NCBI GenBank assembly: GCA_036877525.1
Contig: JAZGTH010000002.1
Coordinates: 9,036,501-9,100,500, forward strand
DNA length: 64,000 nucleotides
Reading direction: 5' to 3'
Source: Chromobotia macracanthus
Lineage: Eukaryota; Chordata; Actinopteri; Cypriniformes; Botiidae
A program made the translations under genes and the position numbers. The stretch's first letter is position 1. The number at the start of each line of letters is the position of its first letter. Shown here piece by piece: positions 36,558 through 48,915 of this stretch. The notes below the pieces were generated by a model. The model saw only the letters and a program-made list of their open reading frames with translations, ran no database searches and was not told the origin of the DNA.

Positions 36558-37855
36558 GTAAGTTATTTACTCCTTTAAACTAACTGTGTATATTAGGCAT
36601 TACAGTTTGTTTGTTTGTTTGTATTTTTGTGGGGGAGCAGGATGTGTTTTTAAAAGCCTATTTACAACGCAAAATGCAAAACTAAAAACCTTTGTCTTAA
36701 AAAGGTTTACCAAGATTGTTTTTCAACCTTTTTGCCAGTTGTTTATGATGGGATTTTTTATTTTAAAATGATTCATTATGTGGATTGAAAGGCTTAAAAT
36801 ACACAGAGTGATAAATATGTGCATACATTTTTGTGTTTAAATGTTACAAAGTTGCCCCATCTTTAAGGAACAAATAGAAGTTTTGATAACAACATTGCTC
36901 ATTCATTGTGTTAAATCTACAGAACAAATATAAACTTAATTTGGCCTTACTAAGCAATTCTGACACATTGAAAGACTTTTTACACATTAAACCCCATTTA
37001 AAAATCCACATTATGCCATTTCAATTAACAATACCTGCAACACTTTGAAACTCATCCACACTGTAAGCAATAACATGTTCAGCATAGTGAGGAAACCCAA
37101 CAACATGCTTTCCTGAACTGCAGATGCAAACAAGTTCTGCACGTCTTTAAAGGCACAAAATCAAATCACAAAATCATCGTTTGTTTTATCTCTCCTGTCG
37201 AGAGGCGCCACAAATGAAGGGAAAATCTAAAGCACAAAGACACTTGCAGACTAAGGAAAAGAGTTACAGACACAAAGGAAGGTGTGGGAGTGCTTTTACT
37301 TAAGAGCTGAAGCTTTACAAGTAAAAGCATTTATCATAGCTATTCTATCATGTGGTACTTGTAAACCACTGGCTATAAAACAAATGTTCCATAGCATAAG
37401 AGGATCACTCAGGCACCGGTGTAAAGGGTAAGTTACAAAACTCTAAAAATACTTTGTACCTGAGCAGAGTTGTGCATTGGGAGAAAGTGTTGTAAAATGA
37501 GAGCAGGGGCAACATATTCACAATTTTACATTTTAACTGACACTGTCTTTTTGATCTTTGTCTTTTAAAGGGTCACCTTTTTATTTTAAGCTTTTTATAA
37601 AATCTTTTGACTGTTAAAAGGCATGACAGCATTAGGTAGATATGAAAGCGAGAAAGGCGATGAGTTACAAGATATCAAAATTTTACCTTTGACAATTTCT
37701 TCAAAAGCACAACATAGGTCACAAACACTAGATAAAATCTCGTTGCCGTTTAATTTTTTTCTGAAAAATTTCTTTCAGGCACTCGCACACCACATGGAAA
37801 TATAATATGAAGGTTATACTCTGAAATTTGCCTTTGATTGCACATTTTTAACAAT

Positions 37856-37895
<40 letters not shown>

Positions 37896-39937
37896 GTGCA
37901 ACAGATGGCAATTTAACCTCAGTTAGTTCTGATCTCCCACAATGAGCTAAACCATGACGACTGCAATATATTTCTGAAACGATGTCAGTGTGTCCAATCC
38001 AGTCATTTGTGTCTCTTGAATTTACAGTACTGTACTCCAAATATTCCACTCTTGGTTCATATCATGTTTTGCTCTAACAAATGAAAGCAATTTTTGAATT
38101 ACAGACCCACTGTAATAAACGTGGGACGTCAAGCACATAGTCAAAAGGCTGGAAAAAGTGAGTCAAAATGAAATCTTCATGAAGCTATAAACAGCTAAAC
38201 TAGTGGGAGAGCAATAATGCCAGACCATTCTTTTTGTTCCATATCTGTTTATTATTGAAACATTTCAAGTGTGAATTGAAAGTATTTCAGAGGTTGCATC
38301 TATTCATATCAATGCACTGAGCTTTCTATTGGCTCATACATCAGATCTAATAATTTAAAAGTAAAATAAAAGTGACTTCTGGAGTTAGTGCACAATGAAA
38401 CCCTCTGCTGGTCTTGAAGGATTGAAGCTTAGTGAATGGAACCGAAAGGATGCTGTATTCAGAGTGAGAGATGATTAATGAGTTTCAATGCCTTGAATAT
38501 TCCAAGTGTTATCAATATCGTCTTAAGGTCAAAGTCACTCAGAGGAAATCTACAGTCTTACACATAGCCAGTATCAATTAAACACTGCATAATTAATCTA
38601 GCTGATTAACAAAATGGAGCCCGGAAAATTAGAGCTGCAGAGACAAAATTAAATGTGTTTCGTGATTACACTACTGTTATGTTACCAGTGTTACAAGAAA
38701 CATGCGATTAATGAATTATTTTATTTAATCAAACAATTAATTTTCAAATTCGAATTACAAATGTGACACTATACAGCACCCAAAAATGAGGCTCTCCCCT
38801 GATTTCCTACTGCTGTCTTTATCTCCTAATCACATTGTTGACTTGAAAAACCTTTTTTTGGTGAAAAAATGTGACATTTATCGTATACTGGATGCGGTTA
38901 ATGTTTAAATGTCACCTCACTTGTCAGAGAAATAAGCAACACAAACTTTCTGCAGTTTAACACTGAACACGACTTCTTCAACATGTTTAGAAAACCACAA
39001 TGACAAAAACTCCAAAGGCCGAAATAGGAACTTTCTTTGACATATATTGTGGGTTAGTAAATTATAGCACTAATTTAAAGTTTCCCTTTGTCTAAGAATG
39101 CTAGGCATTATCCGATAGATGCAGGTTAGTGGTTACTCATGTTTGTATAAAATTAGCTTAGTTAAAAAGTTTTATTGGATCCCAATACATAATCTAATTC
39201 ATTTAATTCAGCTCAAAGTCAGTGTGTTTTAAGGCAAAATCTGATTACCAGCTCAAATAATGAGTAGACAGAAAAAGCTAGCAGACTCAATTACAATAAC
39301 AACTCTGGTTCTAACAGAACCCAGTTTTGTTTTAAACAGACAGTTAACGCAATTAAACATTCAGTGTACAAATACAGAATGCGTTTATACATTTTATCAA
39401 AATACTATACACAAATAATAAATTCAGATAAATTAGGCCACATTCCGGTTAAGGTTGGAGTGCCACAGTTCTTTAGGTTTCAGTAGCAAATCACTGTAAA
39501 TAATTTATAAGAACCGGCTTTTGTCATAACTGTGTTTAATACATAGCAATTGTTTTGATTCATCAAAATTTAGCAAGGTAAGCAAAGCAATATATAAAGG
39601 TGAAGGGGAAAAACATGAGAAAAATCTTCTGGCATGCTAAATGATAATTTTCAAGTATTTGTAAGATGATTCTTTAGGAGTGATATATTGTAATTTATAT
39701 CTTAAGGGTAAACATTTTAGTAAAACGGATAAAATGGCACTAATCTCAAGCAATATTCACTACTAATCTAAATGTACTAATACTAGGTAATACTTTTAAT
39801 GTAAACTGCTCAGACATCATTCACAGATTTTAATAATGATGTATGAATATGAATATGTACAATTTATATTGTACAAAGACACACAGCATTCACAACCCAG
39901 CCATGCACACCAAATTTGTTTGTCCTGCCTTTTTCAG
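36558..39937 (+). other. probable first intron of foxp3
   Basis: About 3.4 kb with no coding exon. It contains a (TA)n tract at 37860-37891 and scattered RUNX-like (AACCACA near 38993) and GGAAA motifs that have little weight alone. In mammals the matching intron holds the conserved enhancers that control FOXP3. I cannot recognise them here. Confidence 0.4.
37860..37891. repeat. (TA)n microsatellite
   Basis: About 16 uninterrupted TA units, ending in CATATG. Confidence 0.95.
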
Positions 39938-39944
39938 TGCACAC

Positions 39945-42900
39945 ATGAAACCCAACGGATCCAGTTCACCTCTAGCCTCAGCTACGCATATGGCTACCAA
40001 GGTTGAAAACAGGCTTTTTTCCATTTATAATCTGTTTATAAACATTTCAAGAAACATTTTAAAAGTTCAAAATAACTGTTTGGTTAGATATCCACACCCC
40101 CAAAAGTTTTCATTCTGGGTTAAGTTTACACTATAAAAACATACTCTGTGATTGTGAATTAGGTGTCTGTTGCCTTGGAGAATGATCTTAGGCAGTACAG
40201 CTCATTTTACATTCAAAAGTCTACTCCACAACAGCAGGTATGGACCAATCACAAAAGCTTTCCACTCCATTGTAAAATCTGTGTTCTTGCAGTAATGTTT
40301 GTTGAACTTTTAATGTTATGTATCATATCAAGAATGTCATTCTTAAGTTGTTAGTGGCACGTTTTAAAAAGTTACAGAATTAAATGTTTGAATAATTTTC
40401 TTATAACAAAGCAATAACATTTATACAATGTCCAAAAAATAGATTTTTTAAACATTTTTTTAACAAAATAACGTTACAACCTAAACTTGTTAACTGGGTG
40501 GTGTTGGGTTATATGACAAAGCTACAATTTGTTTTTGAAGAATTATCTGAAGAGTTTCTGTTTCCTGTTTCAGACTACCAGCGAAAACACAAGCAAACAG
40601 CAGCTTCTTTCCCGGCAGCTCAGACCATCAGTATTACGCAAAGGCAACCAGCCCTTCCCTCAAGGTACTTGCAGACTCAAAATGCCTTTTAATTAGTTTC
40701 AACTTTCAGTTTCAGCTAATCAGCTTTCAGGTTGACCGGATTTAGTAACTGAACAGAACAGTGTTAAAGCCACCTAATGTGCTTAATCCATACATCTTTC
40801 ATAACGCTCCTCAACCGCAGACAATCAGTCTGGTGTGCACGACTGGGTTGTGAATGCTGTGTGTAAAACAGAACCTGAAAGTGACCTGTCAGATCTTGCC
40901 TCATTTTACACTGGCCAATCAAAAAGCAGAAGCAGGGACTCCAGGTCGAGTCCTCAGCCAAGCAGCACAGAGCACACTGAGAGGTGAGAGTTTGTTGCCA
41001 TCAAACAAACAATAATGCACAAAAAAGTACATGGTCTCTAAAGTACATTTTTATTTCTTTAGGCATCCATATTCTGTTCAAGAGGGCTTGCAGTGTGTTA
41101 AAGGACAATGTAGATGGCCAGGATGTTCAAGCAACATGGAAGTGTTTAAAGAATATGCACATTTCCTAAAGTGAGAAACAAGATATTGAATTAGCTAAAT
41201 ATTGTTTTCAATAATTTTATCACATAACAAATATCCATATGCGTTTCTTTATGTCTAGACATCTGTCTAATGAGCACGCTCCTGGAGACAATAGCATAGC
41301 CCAGCTGAGGATGCAAAAAGACAAGGTGCAGCACATGGAGAATCAGGTATAACCACAGTTTTCCAAAACACAACCAGTGTTCACATTAGCAGAAAATTAA
41401 GCAGTGTGATCCAGATCACAGGCGTCAAACTCCAGTGCTGGAGGGTTCCTGTCCTTTAGAGCTCAGATCCAAATCTTTTTGACCGTTTTATGAAAATTAG
41501 GCAGGCAGGTGTGCTGCAGCTGGGTTGTACATAAACTCTGCGGGAGTTCTCTACTGCAGTTTGACACCTCTGCTAGATTTAGCTAGCTTATGCATAAAAG
41601 ATATATTACATAACAGAGTAAAAATATATACATGTCAGAATGGATGACTGATTATGAGCCTTCATGATATCTGTGTTAATATTACTGTTAGTTAACTGCA
41701 GAGAAACGGAAGCTCCAGGCGATGCAGCTACACCTGGTTCATGCCAAATCTATCTCTGAGGTAAGCACAAATTATACTGAAAAACATACAGCATACAGAA
41801 CATGTATTTTTCTCTGAAGCAGCTAATCAAGAACTTTAGGACTGCAAGAAACATCTGGAAATGTATGCTGAATATGGTGTATCACTACAACTGGTTTACC
41901 CCAAAAGCAAACTGTCAAAAATACTGGTGATAAGGTTGTGATCTTTACTTCCCACCTAACGATTTTAGATAGTAAGAATATTTTCCTAATAGTTCCTAAC
42001 ATAAAGTAACAAATATGTTAAGAACATTATTTTGAAAGGTCTACTTAAATGTTCTACTACACTGTAAAAAACTTGGCTATACAAGTAATTTCAACTTAAT
42101 GCTTTAAGTCCTGTCTGGTATTTCTTTTAAGTTACCTCAACTCCACACCAGTCAAGAATTGACACACCAAATTGATTAAACTTAAAAATTTAAAGCAGCA
42201 AAGTTTTTTTTTACAGTGTAACATTACTGCAAGACCTTTTTAATGTTAACTTTGAGAGATCTTTTGTAGAATATTAGCCAATGTTTTGAGAATGTTTACT
42301 GTTAGCTGGGTTGTTTTACAACTAGTGAAGTTGACTGTAAATTATTTTTCATACCAGTTTCTTTAAGACAAATGTGAGGTCATGGGTCTTGTCACATGAG
42401 ATTAAATTTACCAACTTTTTGGGCCTGATTAAAATCTTAAAAAGGTGTACTGTGCCTATTAACCTCTATGTTGATGTAATTTTCTCTCTCTGATCTCAGG
42501 CTGGTGAGAACAGTGTGGAGAAGCTGGGCCATCTGTCAGGACTTCTGCAACCTGCAGCATGTCAGGATGTAAATGGATCTTCTGACAATGAGCAGATGGC
42601 AGCTGATGCATTACCACAGGGGTACTGGCGTATCTCTACCGCACATGTTATATCAGGTCATTTAGCACCCAAACACACAATTCTAGACAGATCAGATTAT
42701 ACTAGTCTCTCTTTGAAGAACTGACCATATATTTGCTTTTGTTTATTCTTCCAAAGATTCATTTTAATTTTTCATTCATACTTCAGCCCCCAAACATCCC
42801 ATTTCAACAATGGTCATTTAATAATGTTCTCTTCTGTAATTTATTTTCTGTACCTGCCCATAGGGATTATCCCCAGTTTTGAGTATTACAAGTACACAAA

Positions 42901-43910
42901 CATCAGACCACCTTTCACCTATGCCTCCATGATAAGATGGGTATGTACTGTTGAATTGCACTACCTGTATATTCTTTTATTATTTTCTTCCTTTTGCATA
43001 AAAAGTGCGTCTGTTGTTACCCAGGCAATCCTGGAATCTCCAGAGAAACAGCTGACACTGAATGAAATCTATCACTGGTTCAACCGCATGTTTTTGTATT
43101 TCCGTCACAACACAGCAACATGGAAGGTATGACACATTATTTGAACTGTACATATATTATGTACATGTATTTGTCATTCCATGACTCAAAGCCCACAAAC
43201 AGGTCACTCCTGAAAGCCACATCTACTGATGTTTAGGTGACTTTCACATACATGTCACTAACAGAATAAACATTTATGACATTGCCTTGACAAAAAATCA
43301 TGATGACTTCATTGCAGAGAAAATGCATATAATTGGTAGCAGTGTTTCTCAACTAGTGGGCCAGGGCCACTAGGGGGTCTCAACAAACTTCTGAGAGCCT
43401 CATGATGACTTAAAACAATTTAAAATAAAACAAGCATAGAATAAGCTAAAACTAAAAGTCAAGGTATTTCTTAGTGTTTGGTGGGGGATAAGTGAGAGTC
43501 GACAAGCGAGGCTTGAAATCCATGAGGCTGAGATCCACTGATATATAAATATTTTATTGTAAGCTATGTTTTAATAACTGTCTGCAGAATGCTGTTCGGC
43601 ATAACCTGAGTCTACATAAGTGCTTTGTACGTGTTGAAGGAAGGAAAGGTTCTGTTTGGACAGTGGATGAAGAGGAATTTCTTAGAAGGAAAGGACAAAA
43701 GTTACATAGGTATGCTGTCTTCACTCTAAAGATGCCAACAGCAGCTAGATTACTTAAATTAATAAAGACTAATAAATTACAAAGCTATTAATCTCATTCT
43801 TAATTGAAATAAAACAGTTACACAACACCCTTTTGTCTAGGGATCAGGATATGGGCTGGATGGCACCTTTTCATCTGTTTCCTCTGACTCCACAAGGTGA
43901 TTCCTACTAG
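39945..43910 (+). CDS. foxp3: FOXP3 forkhead transcription factor
   Basis: The twelve coding exons are 39945-40001, 40163-40237, 40574-40664, 40821-40983, 41063-41170, 41259-41346, 41692-41760, 42500-42656, 42864-42940, 43025-43126, 43588-43709 and 43841-43910, giving 392 residues (human 431). FOXP3 is the lineage factor of regulatory T cells. A C2H2 zinc finger (CRWPGCSSNMEVFKEYAHFLKH, in two exons) is followed by a leucine zipper (LRMQKDKVQHMENQLTAEKR) and a C-terminal forkhead domain (RPPFTYASMIRW, TLNEIYHWFNRMF, NAVRHNLSLHKCFVR). The protein is short and lacks the poly-Gln region of FOXP1, 2 and 4, and it stops soon after the forkhead, as FOXP3 does. The first three coding exons are inferred from splice signals and phase; their sequence is poorly conserved and the start is less certain. 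Its neighbour ppp1r3f is also its neighbour in human. Confidence 0.92.
40281..40498. mobile_element. fragment of the AACGTT-rich family in foxp3 intron 2
   Basis: It contains TTCTTGCAGTAATG, TTCTTAAGTTGTTAGTGGCA and CTTATAACAAAGCAATAACA, and ends TTGTTAACTGGG. The left end is truncated. It fills most of the intron between coding exons 2 and 3. Confidence 0.65.
41951..42310. mobile_element. AACGTT-rich inverted-repeat element in foxp3 intron, interrupted
   Basis: It begins CCCACCTAACGATTTT and ends CTGTTAGCTGGG. The interior is split by a second element at 42060-42218. Confidence 0.7.
42060..42218. mobile_element. TA-flanked MITE with CACTGTAAAAAA ends, nested
   Basis: The left end is CACTGTAAAAAA and the right end its inverse (TTTTTTTTACAGTG), with TA on each side. 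Length 159 bp, no coding capacity. A TA target site suggests a Tc1/mariner-driven element. It lies inside the AACGTT-type repeat at 41951-42310. Confidence 0.75.
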
Positions 43911-43940
43911 ATGTGATTCCTACTAGATGTGATTCCTACT
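43897..43940 (+). repeat. 16-bp tandem repeat across the foxp3 stop codon
   Basis: GTGATTCCTACTAGAT begins at 43897, 43913 and 43929 (the last copy is partial). The first unit encodes the last residues and contains the TAG stop at 43908-43910, so extra units do not lengthen the protein. Confidence 0.9.
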
Positions 43941-44174
43941 TTGGCTATGACACCACTAACAGTATTCAACCACTAACAATATTGACTCAGAAGGACTGCA
44001 TGTTATTGGAGAAATTTTCCAGTGGAGACTGACATTAAGTTGTTTTAGATGGATAGCACTCTATATACAGACATATATTTTTTTCTGTTACTGATGTAAA
44101 ACATACAATTTAATATTAAATCACATATAATATTAATCTGTATTTTGATAATGATTTGTTATAAAATATATACA

Positions 44175-44202
44175 AATAAAGATACAAACTGAATTAAATA
44201 AA
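44175..44202 (+). terminator. likely foxp3 polyadenylation signals
   Basis: AATAAA occurs at 44175-44180 and again about 20 bases later, 270-290 bases after the foxp3 stop, in AT-rich 3' UTR. They lie only about 570 bases before the next gene's start codon. Confidence 0.5.
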
Positions 44203-44224
44203 ACTGTAAAGCTGACTATAAAAA

Positions 44225-44769
44225 CTTTACAGAACAGCGGCAGCTTTTGGCGCCTTTATATATAAAAATATTCCACAATGCGTAAGTGTAACGCGACGTT
44301 GATCTACTCTACGAAATGGATCGTCACGAATGACGGCACGGCGTCCACGATTGGTCAAGATATTTTTGCGCGGTGCATTTCAGCCAATCAGAGCATTGTT
44401 TTTCTCGCTCGTATGCAAAGCTTCAGATAAATGGCGAACGGAAGGGCAACTGTAAACAAATACAACAGAATTGTGCGTTATTTGAAAACTAGCTTTATGG
44501 TTTCTTTGGGAAAATACCGCAGTATCACGAATTTAGTGTTAAACTAATAGGAAACGTCCGATATGGAGTCAGCGTGCATTTGAACTGATTCTGCGTTAGG
44601 AAGCGATCTGGGCCTGCTGCTGAAATTTCTACAGACAGGGAATATGGCAGTGTGGTAATGTGATCTGGACTGAAGAGAAATACTTACAGTTCGCATCATT
44701 ATTACTTGATTTGAACTCATTTTTAAAAGTGCAACATACGTCTGATATAGTTACATCCCAAACAGTAAC
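44225..44769 (+). promoter_or_regulatory. promoter and 5' UTR of the tspyl2-like gene
   Basis: CpG-rich compared with its surroundings. An inverted CCAAT box (GATTGGTC, about 44349) and a direct one (CAGCCAATCAG, about 44381) lie about 34 bases apart, with TTTGCGCGG between them. There is no TATA box at a suitable distance. The same CCAAT-pair layout occurs at the suv39h1 promoter. Confidence 0.5.
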
Positions 44770-47316
44770 ATGAGCACAGATTCGGACAGCGGCAAGCCGT
44801 CCAAAATTAACCAAAGGAAAAGAAGTGCAAGTCCGACTGGAGCGAGTGAGTCAGGTCTGCTCAAGCAAGCGAAAGCGACCAATGAGGAACTGAGAAATGA
44901 CTCCCGTGAAGATGCTGAAGTCGGGAAAGTTGGGAATGGTGAGTCGGAACATCAGCAAGAACTTCCCAAATGCGCCGAGGAGAGCGGAATGAGCACCGAG
45001 AACCTCGATAAAGCAGGGCGAACTGGAAGAGACGCGCCGACTGATACGGATGCTGCAGATGGGGAAGCTGGCTGCCAGCAGCCCTTCGCGTCCAGTCGAG
45101 AAGAACCGTCTGACTCTGCAGCTATCGCCGCGGCCGAAGCGCTTGCCAGTCTGACCGGTGGAGATGACGATGGTAAAGAAATGCCTTGTTCGTCCAAACA
45201 GGCGAGCCTTGAGAAATCGAAGGATAAATGCAACCGTCCTATTTACACTAAGGGGAGTCTGAGAAAGGCCCAGTTGACGGAGGCTGCCGCCGCGGACAGC
45301 TCCTCATCACTGCTGCACTGCGAAGACGAAGAAGACTCGGAGCAGGCAGCGTTTATGGAAGATGATGAGGAGGAGGATGACGAATCCCTGCCGGGATCTA
45401 CCACAGCTAGTTCGTCGATCGTCTCTGATAATGAGGATAACGAAGACGGCGAGTGTGCTATAGTGTCGGTGAAGATGGCCCCGGAGGTACGACAGTCCGT
45501 AGCGCTGCTCGCACAGGTGCAGATGCGGCTGGATGCGCTGGAGAAGAAAAGCGCGCGTCTTCATCAGCGACTGGAGATGAAACTGAGCCGTCAGCGACGC
45601 CCTCACCTGGACCAGCGCAGCGCGATCACTCAAGCTATCCCTGGCTTCTGGGTCACCGCTGTATCCTTCAACATTAACAACGTTCAAAGTTAATATTTGG
45701 ATCAAAAGTGTAGGTTAATCATTTTAAAGATGATGTGGCCCAATTGTGTTTTCCATTTACGAAAAGATTGTGCAGTCCAGATGTTTGTTGTGTTTCATTT
45801 ACTTTGCTGTTTACTTAACTGAGAGCCAATCAGCTTTTGAATCACCCACATCTGTCAGCACACATTGACGAGACCGATGAAGATGCCCTAAGCTACATGA
45901 CTAATTTAGAAGTAAAACATTTTATTTTATTTCCAGTGAACTGTTACAGAATAGATTTCTGTTCGTCTTGATTTGCTTCTCAAATCTTAATTTTCATTCT
46001 CATGCAACTAATTCATTTTTATGGTTCTTGATAAATAGGTTGAGACTTTCAAGAACAACAAACTGGGGTACCGAATTTCTTTCCATTTCCGAAGAAATCC
46101 ATTTTTTCAGAACCAAGTAATAGTAAAGGAACTGCATTTAGGAATGGGAGGTGGGCTACTCATTATCACAGTGCTTCTTCTACACAAACGTGGCATGAGT
46201 TATGCTACAAAAAGTATAAATGTCTTTATTTTGTGTTGTCATTGCTTTGTGCTTGCTGCTTCTCTTTCTTAGGGTCTCCGGTGTCCTTCTCGAACCCGAT
46301 TTTGTGGCACAGGGGCCAGAACCTGGTGGGAAGTGGAGAACCACATAGAACTTCACAGGGAGTATACCAGAGCTTCTTCCACTGGTTCAGTGACCACAGC
46401 AACCCGGGAAGGGATGACATAGCACAGGTATAACACACCTAATAATATAACAAATTAAAACTGCTAAAGCCTATATAACTAAAGACTGCTTAAAGCTGCA
46501 ATCCACTAGTACATGACAGATCAGTGTTCAATAAATTATTAATTGCAATTACCCTGCAATTTTGTGTTTCAAACATAGATGGCAGAAGCAAAAGTTATAG
46601 ATTGCAGCATTGCATGAATACTACTTTATGTGAATAATGATTTCCAAAGCAGAGTTTGCTGTTTTCATAATGTCTCTTTTGGTGCATGCAGATACTGAAG
46701 GAAGACCTCTACAGAAACCCTTTAAGATATTATCTGACTCCTCTCTGGGAGCCGAGAGTGAATGGCAGGTAATCCAACATTTTAAAGCCTCCACTTATGT
46801 ACTTGTACAGAAATGTTCCCAACATTTTTTGGGTTTTCCTAAAATTTGACTTCTCGTTCAACAGCACTTCCAAATCTCAGGGCAGCAATAACGGAGATGA
46901 GTGTGTGATCATTTCTGATTCCGATGAAGAGCAGGAGCAAGAGCAGAACAGTCAAAACCAGAACCAGAGGCAAGATGAGGAGGAGGAGGAGGAGGATGAC
47001 CAAGCTGCAGGTAATACAGTGAGTCTTTAGGCTAAAGAGACTCTGCCACCAAAGTCAGTTCTTTTTCCTAATAACTTGAATTTCTAAACTGTGACTGGCA
47101 GGATAATCATAACCTGTATATTCAGTTCCTTATCTTTCTCTCCCAGGGTCAGACAATGACAGAGATGAGGGGGAATCTTCTTACGAGGAGAGAGAGGAAG
47201 AGGAAGTGGACATTGAGGAAGTAGATGAGTCACATGATTCTGGTGGTTGTGAGGTCAAAGAGCAAGAGCAGGAAGATATTGATGTAGATGAAGAGGATGG
47301 TGAAGAGGAGAGTTAG
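44770..47316 (+). CDS. tspyl2: TSPYL2-like nucleosome assembly protein (NAP) domain protein
   Basis: The seven exons are 44770-45660, 45834-45911, 46039-46150, 46273-46427, 46692-46768, 46865-47010 and 47147-47316, giving 542 residues. The first exon encodes a low-complexity acidic and Ala/Ser-rich N-terminus with a Lys/Arg patch (NQRKRSAS). It then starts the NAP/SET fold with a dimerisation helix (LLAQVQMRLDALEKKSARLH) and IPGFWVTA. The fold continues with LNHPHLSAHIDETDEDALSY, YRISFHFRRNPFFQNQVIVK, ILWHRGQN and VYQSFFHWFSDH. The tail is almost wholly Glu/Asp/Gln. TSPY-family members are histone-binding or chromatin regulators; TSPYL2 is linked to growth arrest. The multi-exon structure and the neighbourhood shared with human Xp11 favour TSPYL2 over the intronless TSPYL paralogues. 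Confidence 0.88.
46494..46608. repeat. short inverted-repeat element in the tspyl2 intron
   Basis: The left end AAGCTGCAATC and the right end GATTGCAGC are inverted copies. About 115 bp. It resembles widespread fish repeats that start TAAAGCTGCA; a relative lies at about 8235 in cacna1s. Confidence 0.45.
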
Positions 47317-48909
47317 AAAATTGAGGTTTTTATGCACATAAGCATGCCAAGATTTACTGATGTCATTTTCTAGGTAAATTAAGACTGTATAAATTAATCC
47401 ATTTCAATTAGTAACTGGTTGACAAAATATTTTTTGTAGGTGGAACTTAAGCTTAATTTTTACCATATAGCTAAGAGAATAAATATATATAGATGTATTG
47501 TGTGCACTCCTCCAAAAAAGCATCTTGTTTTTTTGGGGCTTTCTGTAAAATTTCATTGTTATTTTGAATTCATAACTTTGCATTGAAAACTTTCACAGAG
47601 ACAGCTACTGAAACATTAACTAGAATCACCCATAAAACACTTCCGTTTGTAACTCTGTTGTTTATCGCTTGAGGTTGTTAAGAGTTCTCACACCAGGAAG
47701 CTACGTGATCATGACCGTTGAAAAGGTCTAGTCGTGTTGTATTCATGGTTCTCATAGCACTTAATTGCTGTTCATGTTGCAGGTGTTTTTTTAGATGTTC
47801 GTCAACTAAACTGCATGTAAACAAATTCTATCATGATGCAATGCTTTGAAACATAATGCATTAAACTCCACCACCACTTGTTAACTGATGATTGCTGGAA
47901 GCTGTAGAATGTGGTGTTACCATTTTAAAATGAGGAAATAAAACTCAAACATTCTCAAAAGCATATCATTCTGAACCAAATCTACACTTCTCAGGGATAT
48001 TTACTCTGTTATGCTCCTTGTAGAGATGTATTTCCCTTTATAAGTTTCATTCATTCAAGTTCCTTTATTATTAATTGTATGCTTTTTTGGTCATATCTTT
48101 ATTGGATTGTTTGTGCATTGGTGAACAGTTAAAAGTAATAGTAGTTTTCTTTGTTTTCAGTTGTTTACTTGCAGGTAAATCCCGATGCTTCGTACCTCTG
48201 CTATGATGCTCAATGTCATGTGACCCTTTTGTAATTTATAGGAATTATCTACACACACGTTACCATTTACAAACTGTCAAGAAATGTCGTTGTATTGTTT
48301 AAACAAGAAAAAGTTTCAGATATGTGGCCTTACACAAGGCTATGTTTTTTTAACTGCCTGTATGTGTGCAATCAATATTCATTGAAATTGTTGTGTCCAG
48401 TTAAATGTTTAGGTAATGTTGTAAAAATGATGAATGAGAAATGAATACATATACACATTTATTTTTTGACTTATCAAAAAATTCTTTCTTTGAAATTTCT
48501 TTGTTTTTAATAGTGCTTCTTTAAGACCTTTACAATGATATATTTAATTGTAAGGTTGATTGTACTAGTTAACTTTCGTTAAATAATTTAACATTTTATC
48601 ATAGGATTTTCTTTTGGTAAGGCAATAATGTTTATAAAGCAAAATATTTAGAACATTGATTTTGGAGCTTTGTGTTTGAAAAAGTAACTGCTGTAAGGAC
48701 TATATATCGTAAGTACTGGATTCTGCTCTGTTTTCCTTGGCCAGTGGTTTGTACATAGTCCTTGTCCCTTTAAAAGGGTTTAATTTGTAATTGAATTATT
48801 AAGGTTGGTTTAACCTACAAGATCAAAAATAAAAGCTATATTTTGTGTGCTAAATTTTATAGATATCTGCAGTTTTTTAATCTGGGCCTTTGTTGTTGTT
48901 TTTCACATC

Positions 48910-48915
48910 AAATAA
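48910..48915 (+). terminator. likely polyadenylation signal of the tspyl2-like gene
   Basis: AATAAA, followed by a GT-rich stretch (GTTTTTGTGTTGGTGTTCC), about 1.6 kb after the stop. Two earlier AATAAA hexamers (near 47938 and 48827) could give shorter transcripts. Confidence 0.55.

Noticed and set aside
45307..45705. A 132-codon minus-strand open frame
   Set aside because: It is antisense to tspyl2 exon 1, whose plus-strand frame carries the NAP-fold start; there is no independent support.
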